Below are positions 51,698-62,522 of a stretch of DNA of 64,000 nucleotides, one piece after another; the first letter of the stretch is position 1; every line of letters begins with the position of its first letter. The DNA comes from Haplomitrium mnioides (lineage: Eukaryota; Marchantiophyta; Haplomitriopsida; Calobryales): the NCBI GenBank assembly GCA_049999725.1, contig JBNGIS010020367.1, positions 1 to 64,000 on the forward strand. Reading direction: 5' to 3'. The notes beneath the pieces were generated by a model, which made no database searches, was not told the origin of the DNA, and saw only the letters and a program-made list of their open reading frames with translations. Position numbers and translations under genes: made by a program.

Positions 51698-52453
51698 GGC
51701 TATCCAGGGAGACAACATGACTCTCTGGCATCATAGACTCCAACATTTGGGAGAACATGGAATCAGAGTGCTCACCAGTATGGTGAGCAATATGGCTCTG
51801 GATCAATCCACCTTGCTGGATTTGTGTGAAGGGAGTGTAAAAGTAAAGGCACACAAGACTACAATCAACAAGGGAATTGTTGGATGTAAGGCATCCAAAC
51901 TGTTGGAATTAGTCCATAGTGATGTTTGTGGACCCATAAAGGCGTCTTCAATATCTGGAAACAGATATTTTGTAACATTCACAGATGATAAATCCAGAAT
52001 GTCTTTCGTCTTTTTCATGTGTACTAAAAACCAGACTTTTGAATATTTCAAGAAATGCATGGCTAGGATGAAAAATGAAGTTGACATAAAGATAAGATCT
52101 TGAGGAGTGATGGTGGAGGGGAGTACACCTCCCAAATATTTAGAAATTCCTTGCAAAGCGTGGCATTAGAGCAGAGGTAACTGCTCGGAATTCTCCACAT
52201 TAGAATGGTGTGGCAGAGAGGCTAACAAGACAATTGCTGAAAAGGCTAGGATCATGTTGCAACACGATGGTCTGGAAGGCAAGTTCAGGGCAAAGGCAGT
52301 AGCCACTATTGTATATTTGAAGAATATCAGCACCACAAAGGCAATTGAAGAGATGACACCTTGGCAGGCATGGAAAGGAGTTCAACCTTCAATGAAGAAT
52401 CTCATAATTTTTTGTTGCGATGTGTATGCCTTGGTTCCTAGCACACTTCATAC
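51698..52453 (+). pseudogene. pol: CopH pre-integrase and integrase after CopI
   Basis: The reading QGDNMTLWHHRLQHLGEHGIRVLTSMVSNM..LDLCEGSVKVKAHKT is the zinc-binding block; the last Cys of the expected CEGC is Ser. The core LVHSDVCGPIKASSISGNRYFVTFTDDKSRMSFVFFM has the first Asp. A frameshift near 52100 and many stops follow in the part with SDGGGEY and NGVAER-like residues. The match with CopF ends at AYALVPSTLHT (52453). Confidence 0.9.
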
Positions 52454-53799
52454 GCATCTACAAGCGAATACTATAGCATTGGCTCCACGAGGAACAACAA
52501 CATTACCCTTGAGATAGGTCAGAAATTTAAGCCCCTAGTAGCAATCCCAGATTCTTATAGGGCCGAACCTTTGAGAATCTAGTTGATTCTACCAGGTATG
52601 CACTCAAATTCACCTCTCCAGATAAGTATGAACTCTCACTTCAGAGAAGTCCATGCCTTTTGCTGACTACCATGTCTGTACTCTATAAATTGGCTGAAAT
52701 CACCACTCAAGTCCCCACTTAGGTACCCCCCTAACATGGCAGCCCTCTATTTCAGCTTATCTCTCACTCCAATCTATTTATACACACCCTCTCTACTCCT
52801 AGTACATAGAAGATACCAATGTTTAGTATCCTTGATTCCTCACTCTCATTACAAACAAATACTAAAATGACACTGAGGCTCCTCCCCACCTGACATCTAG
52901 CATCTATTAGAGCAAGATTTTCAGATCAACTACTCGAGAAGACTGGAATATTTCAATAAAGCATTCCCTTCAAGTAGACTTTAAGCTTGGGAGATGAAGA
53001 AATCTGAGGACAGTCTTCTCTCTCTCCTAGCACTCCTTGCTGGGATTACAACTTGAAACAACCCACAGATTCCTCAATTCAGAATTCAGGATCTGAGTTC
53101 TCTAGCAAAATGCACCCAAGCACTCCTCGGGACTGCCCTTCTCTAGAGCAATCCTTTTCTCAATTCACAATTGCAGAATATGCATTGCTTCTGTCATTAC
53201 AGCCTATCTTACATCCTTGCTTCAGCAATCATCCTCCCCCCTTGTGATCTTTCATTCTATCCAAGGAGTAATGGATTCTCAAAGAAAAATTATAAACTTT
53301 ATAAATGTGGCAAATGAAACTTTGCAATGAGAATTCTGTCCTAGGAGAAGAGAGACCCCACTACTGGTCTTATGCTCTTTCTTCTTCAACTGATTCCTAA
53401 CTAATCTCTATATAGGAACCTATTTTTCTACCTTTAATCATCCTAGTCTAATTACTACACTAATTTATAGCTAATAACACACTTAGATCTCCTACATCTT
53501 GCTACTAGTTGTTAACTAGATATTAATCCATAGATAAATTCTAAAACTAATACTCTAACTACTATGTCAACTGATTACATCTTTCTCAAATATGCAATTG
53601 TTCCCTTCATAGTCTTCATGGGGCTGGTGTTCCCTTTCTAACTGCATGTATTCTTCCTACAATAACCTCGGAAGACTAACTTTCTTCACTAACTTTCTAA
53701 TTTTGCTCACTACAGGAACTACTTGCAGCTTATATGAGGAATAATTGTCTCCACCTCGCCGAGTAAGAACAATGCATGCCATAAGCTCCCTTCACTAAG

Positions 53800-54360
53800 T
53801 TATCAAGAAGCTCGATATAAGAGAAAAAATGACACTCCCTTGCAACCGCAGCTCCTCGCACATCGAACTTTCAACCTCTAGGCCAAATTCAAACTTTCAC
53901 CCCGTTTGATTCAAACTTTCAAACCTACCTTCCCTTGAGTCCGGATCAGCGATAGGTCGCTCTTTCGGCTGATCCTCATATATCCTTTCTTGTTCTTCAT
54001 ATGTAACATCGTTTTATCTTCATTTCAGATTCCTCTTCTTCTCTATATCGAACTCTTCCTTCTCGATAATTGGCTTGATATAGGAACCCTTATAGGCTCC
54101 TTCTCTTCACTAAGTTGTGAAAAAGCTTGATGTAAGAACACCGTATGCTAGAGCTCCTTTAACTAACTCATGGAAAAGTTTGATGTAAGAATGATAGACT
54201 CCACAAATTCATTTCAAACTTTCTGAAGACGTCCCTTTCGAACTTTCACCCCCGTCTGATTCGAACTTTCAAACTTACCTTCCCTTCAGTCTAGATCGGC
54301 GATAGGTCGCTCTTTCGGCTGATCCTCATTTATCCCTTCTTCATTTAAGGACATTCAGCC
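53800..54360 (+). repeat. Internal duplication in the GypJ 3' LTR
   Basis: A block of about 100 bp at 53895-53995 (CTTTCACCCCGTTTGATTC to TTTCGGCTGATCCTCAT) is repeated at 54238-54340. A shorter unit, AAGCTCGATATAAGA / AAGCTTGATGTAAGA / AAGTTTGATGTAAGA, occurs near 53808, 54124 and 54174. Confidence 0.8.
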
Positions 54361-55425
54361 TTCACCATTTGATTTCAAACAGCCCTCATAGGAGTCATCA
54401 TTCTCTCCCTCCATTCCATTCGATCGTGCAACAGGGATTCTTCTTCCTTGGCAACTCGATCGTTCGTCATCTCTTCAGCGCAGTATGCAGCCTTTGTTTT
54501 AGATAAGTTAACCTTCTTTTCTGTCATTTGATCCCCAACACGGCCTTTCCTCCATTCGAGAACGATCGCAGCTTCAGGGAGTCTCCTTCCCTTCTCGCAG
54601 CATTCCCCTTCTTCAATCAATTCTTCAATGCAGTAAGGAGGAGAGGTCTTCGCAGCTTTGCTTTGTAGCATCCTCTTCGAGCGAACAACTCGATCATAGC
54701 CTTTGTTGAATTTCTATTAGCCTTCATTCGATTTGATTTCGCAGAAAGGATGGGCAGCATCGCAACATCAGCATTCTTCGATTTCAAACCAGACCGCACT
54801 TCGATTTCCATCATTCGAGATTTCTTCAGCAATCCTTCATTGAATTTGGAGAATCTTCTTCGCTAGCTATTCAACTGGGGCAACCTTGTTACAAGCCCAA
54901 CACTTTGATTTCCCATGCCTCTTCCACCTTCAGCATTCACAGGGGAATGGGGCTTCGTATTGCATGCAACACCTTCACTTTCCTCACAAATAGATTTCTG
55001 CATCAGAGGTTGATGTCTCACCGCTCATCATTCATTATAGGGCCAATTTCTCCGAGCAGAACAGATGGGATCACTATATAATCAGTTAACAACACTCAAA
55101 TAAGTACAACTTGCATCGTAGCTTTCCTATCTGAAGTGCTTTGCTCATCATCCACCTTACTGGATGAAATTCTAGCAATGCCTCCCACATCAACACCCAA
55201 TGTTCAAATCCTTTGATGAGGAATGGTACGCACAAATTTGAACTTTCAAATTCATCTGAATTGAACTTTCACAAATGCCCAATGCTTTTCCATAATGGCC
55301 GAATTCAAACTTCCTCCATACACAATTCTTCAAAGCCTATAGCCAAAAACCACAAAGGAGCTCGGCGCTGATCTCTGTAGGCTAGGGAATTAATCCCATA
55401 AGCTTTTCTCACTGTTGCTTGAGTA

Positions 55426-55435
55426 GTATATAATG
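55426..55435 (-). promoter_or_regulatory. Candidate TATA box in the GypJ LTR
   Basis: The minus strand reads CATTATATAC about 620 bases into the LTR. A plausible promoter position, by sequence only. Confidence 0.35.
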
Positions 55436-55629
55436 ATGTCACTCTTTCTTCCTTTCGAGAGGCAGCCCCCTAGAGGGGTGTAAGGCCACCGCATTTCCAC
55501 TCTCATGCCCCTGGACAGACCTAGTTCAGGGCTCACCCTTCCCTTGGGCACGATGTTCTCCGAGTGATCAAAAAGGCTTAAAAACAAAGTAGTCTTCAGA
55601 GTAGTGGGCTTAGCTTGGCCCCCGACCAT

Positions 55630-55830
55630 TAGATTAGTTTTGTTTCTTTTTATTTTATTTTATTTTTATAATTTTTAAATTTTTATTTCTATCCTTTTGC
55701 TTTTCCTTACTCCTACCACTATACTATATTATTCTTTTTATATAAATAAAATCAAACTTCTAATTGATCATTACATTATTTTTATATTTTATTTTATTAT
55801 TCTTATTCTTATTATTATATTTTATAAGGC
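55630..55830. repeat. AT-rich low-complexity stretch in the GypJ LTR
   Basis: Runs of T and A with TTTATTTTATTTTA and ATTATTCTTATTCTTATTATTA patterns. No gene. It may have grown by slippage. Confidence 0.8.
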
Positions 55831-56058
55831 CTCAGCAGCAACCTTGGTCTAATCCAACCTGGCTCCTCATTTCACTCTCACGGGATCTCCATGTATCAGC
55901 TTCCCATGACAATTGCTCTTCTTCCTCATGTTCATGAGACTGATGTCTTCAATTTCCTCAAATTCCTTTGACACAACACTTGTAACGCTCTGTTCCACTG
56001 GATCATGGGGTTAATCCTCCAATTTTCTTTTCTCCATCCCCAACTGGGCCTCCACATA

Positions 56059-56070
56059 GCCCCCTCCTCC
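56059..56070 (-). promoter_or_regulatory. GypJ polypurine tract
   Basis: The minus strand reads GGAGGAGGGGGC, then TA, then the LTR start TGTGGAGG. It resembles the GypA and NonG junctions. Confidence 0.75.
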
Positions 56071-56079
56071 AATGCAAAG

Positions 56080-57545
56080 CATCCTTGCGAGCCTATTCAA
56101 GGCTATTATACTTCTTAATCCTGAAACCATTCACCTTGTATCCAACTTCTGTCTATCGAGAGTCATTAATTGAATTGATCCATTAGCAAAGATTTGCTCA
56201 ACTCTATACGGACCCATCCACCTTACATGCAATTTTCCCGAAAACAAGATGTATCTGTTATCATACACAAGACTAAGTTTCCTTCTAGAATGCTGCCTTT
56301 TTTTATCTTAGAATCATACTTATCTTTCCTTTGTCCTTGGATTGCTTGTGTCTCTCCAAGAGCCAATAATCTGTTTTCTTCAAGAGCAAATAATCTTTTT
56401 TCTTCAAGAGCAATCAAGTCCAGCATTCTGGACTGGAGGCTGGCCTCATTGGGCAACCGCACCTCTTCACTTATCCTCAAGGTTTGAATTGACTACTCAA
56501 TAAGAACTGCAGCTTGCATACCGTACACCAAATAAAACGGAGTCTGCTTCGTCGTAACCTTCTATGCAGTTCTATAGGCCCATAATGTCGAATAAATCTT
56601 TTCATCCCAATCATGGGCATGAGCAGAGGTGATCTTGTTAAGAATCTTACACAAGAGTCCATTCACTCTCTCTGTATGGCTATTAACTTTAGGATTGTAA
56701 GGCATTGTTTTCCAATGCTTGATCATATACAGATCTGTGAGCTGTCGTATAACTCCATTTAGAAAGTGAGTCCCTCTATCACATATCGATTCTAGAGGAC
56801 ATCCAAATCTGGTAATGATATTATGAAACAAAAATTTGGCTACTGTATCTCCATCATTCTTTTTGGTAGCATGGGCCTCTACCCACTTAGTTGCATAATC
56901 TGTACATACTAAGATATATCTATTATGATAAACATGAGTAGTAGGAGATATAGGTCCTACAAAATCTATTCCCCACTTTTCAGAAAAGGCCAAAGGTACA
57001 ATGGGCGTCAAAGGCCAATGACTAGTGGCTGTAGGCTTACCCACTAGTTGGCACGGATCACACTTAGAGATATAATCTCACACATCTTGATACATGGTTG
57101 GCCACCAGTAACCTGTTGTTAAAATTTTTGCCACTATATTCTTCAAAGCATAATGCCCACCGACAATATCATCATGAAAACCAGACATCACCTTAACAAC
57201 TTCCTTCTCTTCCAAGCACCTCTTAAGGGTCAGATCTGGTCCCTGCTTATACAGTACTCCCTTAAAGATAGTGTAAGGAGTTGCCTTAGTTCTGAATACT
57301 GCCTTCTCCTCAGCAGACTTGTTGGATGGAAACTTGAGATGTTGTAGATAGTACCATATATCTGCATACCAGCTCCCTTGTGGCACCTCTCCATCTGCTG
57401 CAAATAGAGCTTCACCAGGAAACTCATCAGACTGATCATCTTTTGCTGGCTCCCTTAGGTATCTTGATAAAAAGTCTGCATTGCCATGAGCTTTGCCCGA
57501 ACGCACATCAACTTCAAAATCAAACTCTTGTAGAAGTAGCATCTA
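56080..57545 (-). pseudogene. pol: GypJ integrase
   Basis: From 57542 the frame reads LLLQEFDFEVDVRSGKAHGNADFLSR (end of RNase H), then SGFHDDIVGGHYALKNIVAKILTTGYWWPTMYQDV with the two His ligands, a stop at 57077, CDPCQ with the two Cys ligands, then SEKWGIDFVGPISP, NRYILVCTDYATKWVEAHAT, ICDRGTHFLNGVIRQLTDLYMIKHWKTMPYNPKVNSHTERVNGLL. The acidic triad is intact with D-X35-E spacing. A stop after LWAYRTA at 56562 is followed by RWMGPYRVEQIFANGSIQLMTLDRQ of the C-terminal domain and NGFRIKKY near 56120. Two or three lesions only. Confidence 0.94.
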
Positions 57546-58683
57546 CCTTGCTAATCTTCAAGACAGATCTGGCTTATTGACCAGATATCTCAAGGAGTTG
57601 TGATCCACATGGAACACAAAGGGATACCCCAAGAGATAATGTCAAAACTTCCTTACTGAAAACACCATACCCAAAGCTTCTCGCTCAGTCACTGAGATAG
57701 CTTCTAGCTGGCATAATAGATAGCATGGTCCATCTTTTTGACTCAGCACACTCTCTATAGAGTGGGCAAAAATATCCACATATACGTGGAATTTCTTACT
57801 CCAATCTAGAGGTCGGAGTACTGGGACTGCCATCAGCTTTTCGTTCAGTTTCTCAAAAGACTTATGAGCTTCTGGTCCCTAGAGAAATTCTTGGTCTTTT
57901 TTTAGGAGGTCTTTCAGAGGCGCTTCAATCTATGCGTACTCTTCCACAAACCTTCTGTAGTACCGAGTGGATCCCAAGAATTCTCGGACCATAGTAACAT
58001 TTCTAGGCACGGGGAGGGTCTGTATAACATTGACCTTATCAATGTCTACTTCTATGCCTCTTTGAGACACCATGTGTCCTAATAAAATTCCCACCTTCAT
58101 GACCAGAAAACATTTTTCAGGGTGGAGGCCTAATCTGCCCCACCTAGAGCGTTCAAAAGTTTTCTTTAAATGCTCAGGGTGGTCCTTCATTTTCCCATAT
58201 ACACAGAAATCATCAAGAAAGATCTCTATGAACTCTCTTAAATAAGGCCCAAAAGTATTGGTCATTGCTCTCTGGAAAGTGGCATGTGCATTGCACAAGC
58301 CAAAAGGCATGACATTGTAGGCAAATGTACCCGAGTCGGTAGAAAAAGTTGTATTTGCTCTATCCTCTAAATGAATACTCACTTGATTATATCCTGAAAA
58401 ATCCATCAAGGAAAGAATAAAACTCATTTCCTGCAACTTGGTCCAGAATGGTGTCATTAAAAGGCAAAGGGTAAAAGTCTTTCTTGGTTGCCAAATTTAA
58501 CTTTCTAAAATCTTGACAAACCCTCACTTTCCAATTCTTTTTCATCACAATGACGATGGGAGATACCCACGCACTATAGGGTACTGGATATACAAAATTA
58601 ACTTTAAGAAGCTTGTCCAACTCCTCTTTTACCAACAAGGAGTACTTGGGATTGAGGCAATACTTTTTTTGCCGAACTGGCAC
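57546..58683 (-). pseudogene. pol: GypJ reverse transcriptase and RNase H
   Basis: The RT starts PVRQKKYCLNPKYSLLVKEELDKLLKVNFVYPVPYSAWVSPIVIVMKKNWKVRVCQDFRKLNLATKKDFYPLPF. A frame change near 58400 leads to SFILSLMDFSGYNQVSIHLEDRANTTFSTDSGTFAYNVMPFGLCNAHATFQRAM. Catalytic FLDD is at 58209-58220, followed by LGLHPEKCFLVMKVGILLGHMVSQRGIEVD and VREFLGSTRYYRRFVEEYA. RNase H continues (VPVLRPLDWSKKFHVYVDIFAHSIESVLSQKDG, SVTEREALGMVFSVRKF), then a stop at 57642. Confidence 0.94.
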
Positions 58684-59743
58684 TGCCTCCTACTTAAGGT
58701 AGATCCGATGTTTGCACAGTTCAGGTGGAACGCCCTTCAGGTCTTCATAGGACCAGCCAAATACATCCAAATATTCTTGTAGCAGCTTCTTATAAACCGT
58801 CACCTTCTATTCTATTAGATCACAAGATGTCAGCAATTCCTTATTCTACCCATCAATCCCTTCAACTCTCAGAGGAGTATATTGTTTGGTACTGACCACC
58901 TTCTCTGGTTTCGATTTCTCCATCAAGATCTTAGGGTCCTTCTCTGAAGGGAAAGGGAATAGAGCTCTCATATCTATGGTCAAATCATCAGGTTGGGTGT
59001 GACTCCACACCACAAACTCCTCATCTGTGAGGCCTTGAAAGTCTTAATTCAGGGTCTGGACTTCATGAAAAAACTTTGCCTCCAATTTCAACAGTGGAGT
59101 ATCATCCTCAGTGAGCCAGAGCTTCTCCTCAATCTTATCCAGCCTCCCTTGACTTTCTTTTGAATTGGAGCGCTCGTAGGCATCTGAAAAATTAGAAGTG
59201 TACTCTGGTACAAATTGAGTTTCACCCTGGTAGGTTGGTGTATTCCATTGTAGCACTACCGTGGGGTTCTTCCCAAATCTCACTTCTTTTCTTCCCCAAT
59301 CCTCTATTGCCTTGGCTTTATACAGCCAGGGTTGGCCCAACAACACCATATAGGTCGACTTGGTCTTAGGATCAATAACTGTGTAGTCTAATGTGAAGGT
59401 TTTCCCTTCAATCACAGTGTTGATACCCAACAAGACTCCTTCTGGAATTAATCTTCTTTGATCTGCGAACCTCAAAACCTGTGGCATCTTATCCAACACA
59501 TTGAAGCCCAATGCGTGCATAGCTTCCAGCACCATGATGTTCTTTCCAGACCCACCATCCACCGGTACATCCTTCAAGTAACACCCATTAATTTCTTTCT
59601 CCACTTTAGGAGCTCCATATTCTTGAAACAAATCTGGTTTTGCAAAAAACTCTCGTGCTTCTGCTAGGATATCCATTACTTTAGGTAGTGAATGCACTTG
59701 AGGTAGAGTATACCGTCTACTCCTTGTTGTAGTCATTCCCCTC
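58684..59743 (-). pseudogene. GypJ protease and linker
   Basis: The open frame 59736-59044 has LPKVMDILAEAREFFAKPDLFQEYGAPKVEKEINGCYLKDVPVDGGSGKNIMVLEAMHALGF, with the catalytic Asp in DGGSG, then TLDYTVIDPKTKSTYMVLLGQPWLYKAKA at the end of the protease fold. The linker to RT includes LLQEYLDVFGWSYEDLKGVPPELCKHRIYLK (near 58790-58700), typical of Athila/Tat-like pol. Stops occur near 59043, 58848, 58810 and 58694. Confidence 0.91.
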
Positions 59744-62211
59744 AGCTTCTTCCTCTAGGGGGCTGATAATTCCAAAACTTGCTCAATTGTAATATTGGCC
59801 ATTTTGCCTCTCAGATCTCGTGCAATATTGTACCCTTGATCGACTTCATCGACTTGCACAGAAACAAACCTTCCTTGCTGGTCTGCCTTTCCTTCTTTTG
59901 TTTTCAACCCTGGTGCAAAGTTCACCCGTCGTTCCTCCTCTGCTTCCAAGGCAGCTTTAACTTTTACCTTTCTCTGACTTCTACTGATCTGTTTTTGTAG
60001 ATCATGTTGCACTTCTTCTTTCATATCTTTTACTGCCTGAAAGTACTTGGGATCATACCCATCATAATCTAGATCAGGAATAGTACCGTCTTTCACAGTT
60101 ACCTTGTGTTGCTCATCTTTTGCGTTGTCCCTTTTCCTCAGGTTCTCCTTGATCCTCTTTTCAACTTTCTGTGCCCTGGTATGGACTTTATAAAACTCTT
60201 GGCCTCTTTAAGTATTGGCTTCCACCAATCTGATCTGATCTTCATGAGGTGCAGTCACGGCATTTGTCTCCACATACTTGACCAGCATTTTTGTTGCTAG
60301 TGGCTTTGGCCATTCTGCTTCAATGTGGCCTGACTTCATGTAGTTGGAACACAAAGGAACATAACCCAACGGCTTCTTAGGGTGGGGACAAGTATTAGAA
60401 TAGTGTTCTAAACTCCCACAATTGTAACAGCTTGTTAATGTGGCTCCTCTTCCTTGAACTACATCCCATGGCACAGCGATGGTTCCCATGGCAGCTTGCC
60501 CCTATTGCTGAAGTTGTGTTCCAGGCATTGGATATGGTAAGGAGGGCTGGTTCTGTGGATAACTTCTCTCCAATGGTCTCCCCCTTCCTTGCTGAATTGC
60601 AAAACAGGATTGGGTAGGATCCCAAATTTGGTAGTCATCCTGCCCCTCTTCAACCTAGTATCCCCATGTACTCACAAATCTAGCATTAGCAGGGTACCAG
60701 CATTTTGGTTCCACATGGCCCTGCTTTTTACAGCGTGTACACCACATATTAGCCTTTTGTTTAGGAATGGGCCTCCTCTTGGCCTGCTTAGTTGCCTGCC
60801 TCACAGCCAATCATTCCGTTTCTCTGGCAAGCTAATCCACTACCGCTTCCCCATGTGAGTTCCTGCCTTCTTTTTCTTAGAAGACTTCTTCTTCTTTTCT
60901 TCAGAATCAGAAGAGGTGGAAGACTCTCTCTCAGTCTCATCACTGGACTCAGAATCAGATGGGCTGGAGGAGGTTTCTTCCTTCTTCTTATTCTTCCTCT
61001 TTTTGTCCTTTTTCTTCTTATTTCTTCTCCTCCTTCTTTTGCTCTTACTGGAGTTTGAAGAGTCAAAGGAAGACAATCCTCTTTCCACCAATTGGGCTGT
61101 CTCATAAACTTCAGCAGCAACCACTGCCGCTGCTAGGGTGCCAGCCCCCATCTGTCATACATAGTGACTATGTTTCTTTGTCAACCCTACCAGATACCAC
61201 TCCAGCTCAACCAATGGACTGCTGAGCATTTACCCTTCTCATCGACTCCTTCTTTTTCTTTTTGATCTTAGATAATTTAGTAAGCAGTCTTGTAGAATAG
61301 GCAGCTCCTTTGAATTATGTTATTAGAGCATCTCTGAAGGCTGCCCAGGTTGGATAGGCAGCCACCAAGCTGGTGTACCAATCCTGTGCCTTTCCTCCTA
61401 ACAGGGCTCTCACCATTTTCAGCCTATGAATATCATTGTCTTCATTGTTGGCCTAGCTTATGCTTTGAAACTGTTTAGCCCATGCATCAACATCTTCTCC
61501 CTTCTTGCCTTTAAACAGTTTATAGTGCATTCTAGTTTTCAACATAGAGCCTCTTGCTAGACTTCCTCTTGCTGACATGTTGACACTACTCACAATAGGG
61601 TTTACTATTGGAAAATTATCGGGTGGGGCTATTGGACTATCACTTTAACTAGAACCAAGACTCCAAACAGGGTAATCTACTAGCTGATCTGGACTAGAGG
61701 GATCTAAACTAGCTACAAAAATAGGACTGTTAGATAATCTGGAAGGAAGGAGTTCAGAACCACTTGAACTATCAAAACCTCTCCTAGATGGACCTACGCT
61801 ATTGGCTACAGCTAGTGGTATAGGCTCACCTAAAACTGATGTCCCTACAAATAAAGAACCAACAGTATTCAAAAACAATGGTCTAGCTAAAACAGTGGTC
61901 TCTCTTGTTACCCTAGACCTATGTATGTTAGAAGTATAAGGGGGAGTTCCAGATCTGAGTTCCTGGGCTAGACTGTTAGTGGGAACACCTTCACTTCCAC
62001 TTCCACTTCCAACCTAACTCAGCCAATGAATTTCCAGAAATTGTGTGGACTCTCTTCTATTCTTCTCACGAACCTCCCACCGTTGGAGGTTTTCTGAAGC
62101 TCTTCTCTTGGCTCTCTCTTCTCTGGCTTGATCTTGCAATGTAGCTCGCAATTGTCGCTCTTCAATTTCTTCTTGCTCACCGTCTGCTGGGCCATGACCC
62201 TGGCTTCCCAT
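59744..62211 (-). pseudogene. gag: GypJ gag with three zinc-knuckle positions
   Basis: The ATG at 62211 opens MGSQGHGPADGEQEEIEERQLRATLQDQAREERAKRRASENLQRWEVREKNRR, probably coiled coil. The capsid core is near 61560-61260: MHYKLFKGKKGEDVDAWAKQFQSIS, IHRLKMVRALLGGKAQDWYTSLVAAYPTWAAFRDALITQFKG. A Ser/Lys/Glu-rich tract (KRRRRRNKKKKDKKRKNKK, then SSSPSDSESSDE) lies at 61080-60870. Knuckles: CTRCKKQGHVEPKC (about 60742-60700), CYNCGSLEHYSNTC (about 60432-60388) and a ruined third, CSNYMKSGHIEAEW (about 60352-60308). Stops near 62013, 61645 and 61440, and frame changes, break it. The tail to 59755 is charged. Confidence 0.9.
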
Positions 62212-62498
62212 TTAGCTTATAGAGCATTTGAAGAACGCTTATGTTTCTGAAATTGGTACAGTCTGGTCTCCTTTGTTTTTCCAGACCCCTCTTCTCAAGG
62301 AGCCCTATCACTAGTACTTTCATGCACAATTCAGATCAGTACCACCTGCACTTCACTCTGAACCCTTGGGCTCTCTTTAAAGATTCCACCAGAAAACAAG
62401 AGATTTCAAATTCAATCATGGGCAGCAAATCAAAACTTCAGATTCACTCATGTTGCACTCTTATTCTTCATAGAAAAACAGCCAAATGTACTCTGCTT
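62212..62498 (-). other. GypJ leader between primer site and gag
   Basis: About 290 bases, no gene. Length is normal for a gypsy leader. Confidence 0.7.
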
Positions 62499-62515
62499 CT
62501 CGGCAATGGCGCCAA
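62499..62515 (-). promoter_or_regulatory. GypJ primer-binding site, Asp type
   Basis: The minus strand reads TTGGCGCCATTGCCGAG, one or two changes from the TTGGCGCCGTTGCCGGG site of Athila/Tat elements that pairs with tRNA-Asp. Confidence 0.85.
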
Positions 62516-62522
62516 GAAGTCG

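Larger units (their letters stand above)
46861..52453 (+). mobile_element. CopH: Ty1/copia element, sister of CopF, truncated after integrase and carrying CopI
   Basis: LTR, primer site, gag, protease and integrase occur in copia order with CopI inserted at 48926-51692. It ends at 52453 in the block matching NAYALVLSTLRTK of CopF, where the GypJ LTR fragment starts. RT, RNase H and the 3' LTR are missing. The protein reading is better kept than in CopF. Confidence 0.91.
52454..56056 (-). repeat. GypJ 3' LTR (3603 bp visible, outer 256 bp lost)
   Basis: The left end GCATCTACAAGCGAA matches 62779 onward, and the match continues to the window end (53680 against 64000). The inner end is set at TGTGGAGGCC on the minus strand (56056) next to the purine tract. 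It contains internal repeats at 53800-54360 and an AT-rich run at 55630-55830. Full length would be near 3.86 kb. Confidence 0.85.

Noticed and set aside
55440-55620. GC-richer stretch with GGCAGCCCCCTAGAGGGG, considered as a SINE or tRNA-like element
   Set aside because: No A and B box pair, no tail and no target duplication. It lies inside the GypJ LTR.
60840-61225. Hydrophobic Leu/Phe-rich plus-strand frames that look like membrane proteins
   Set aside because: They are antisense to the Lys/Ser/Glu-rich tract of GypJ gag.
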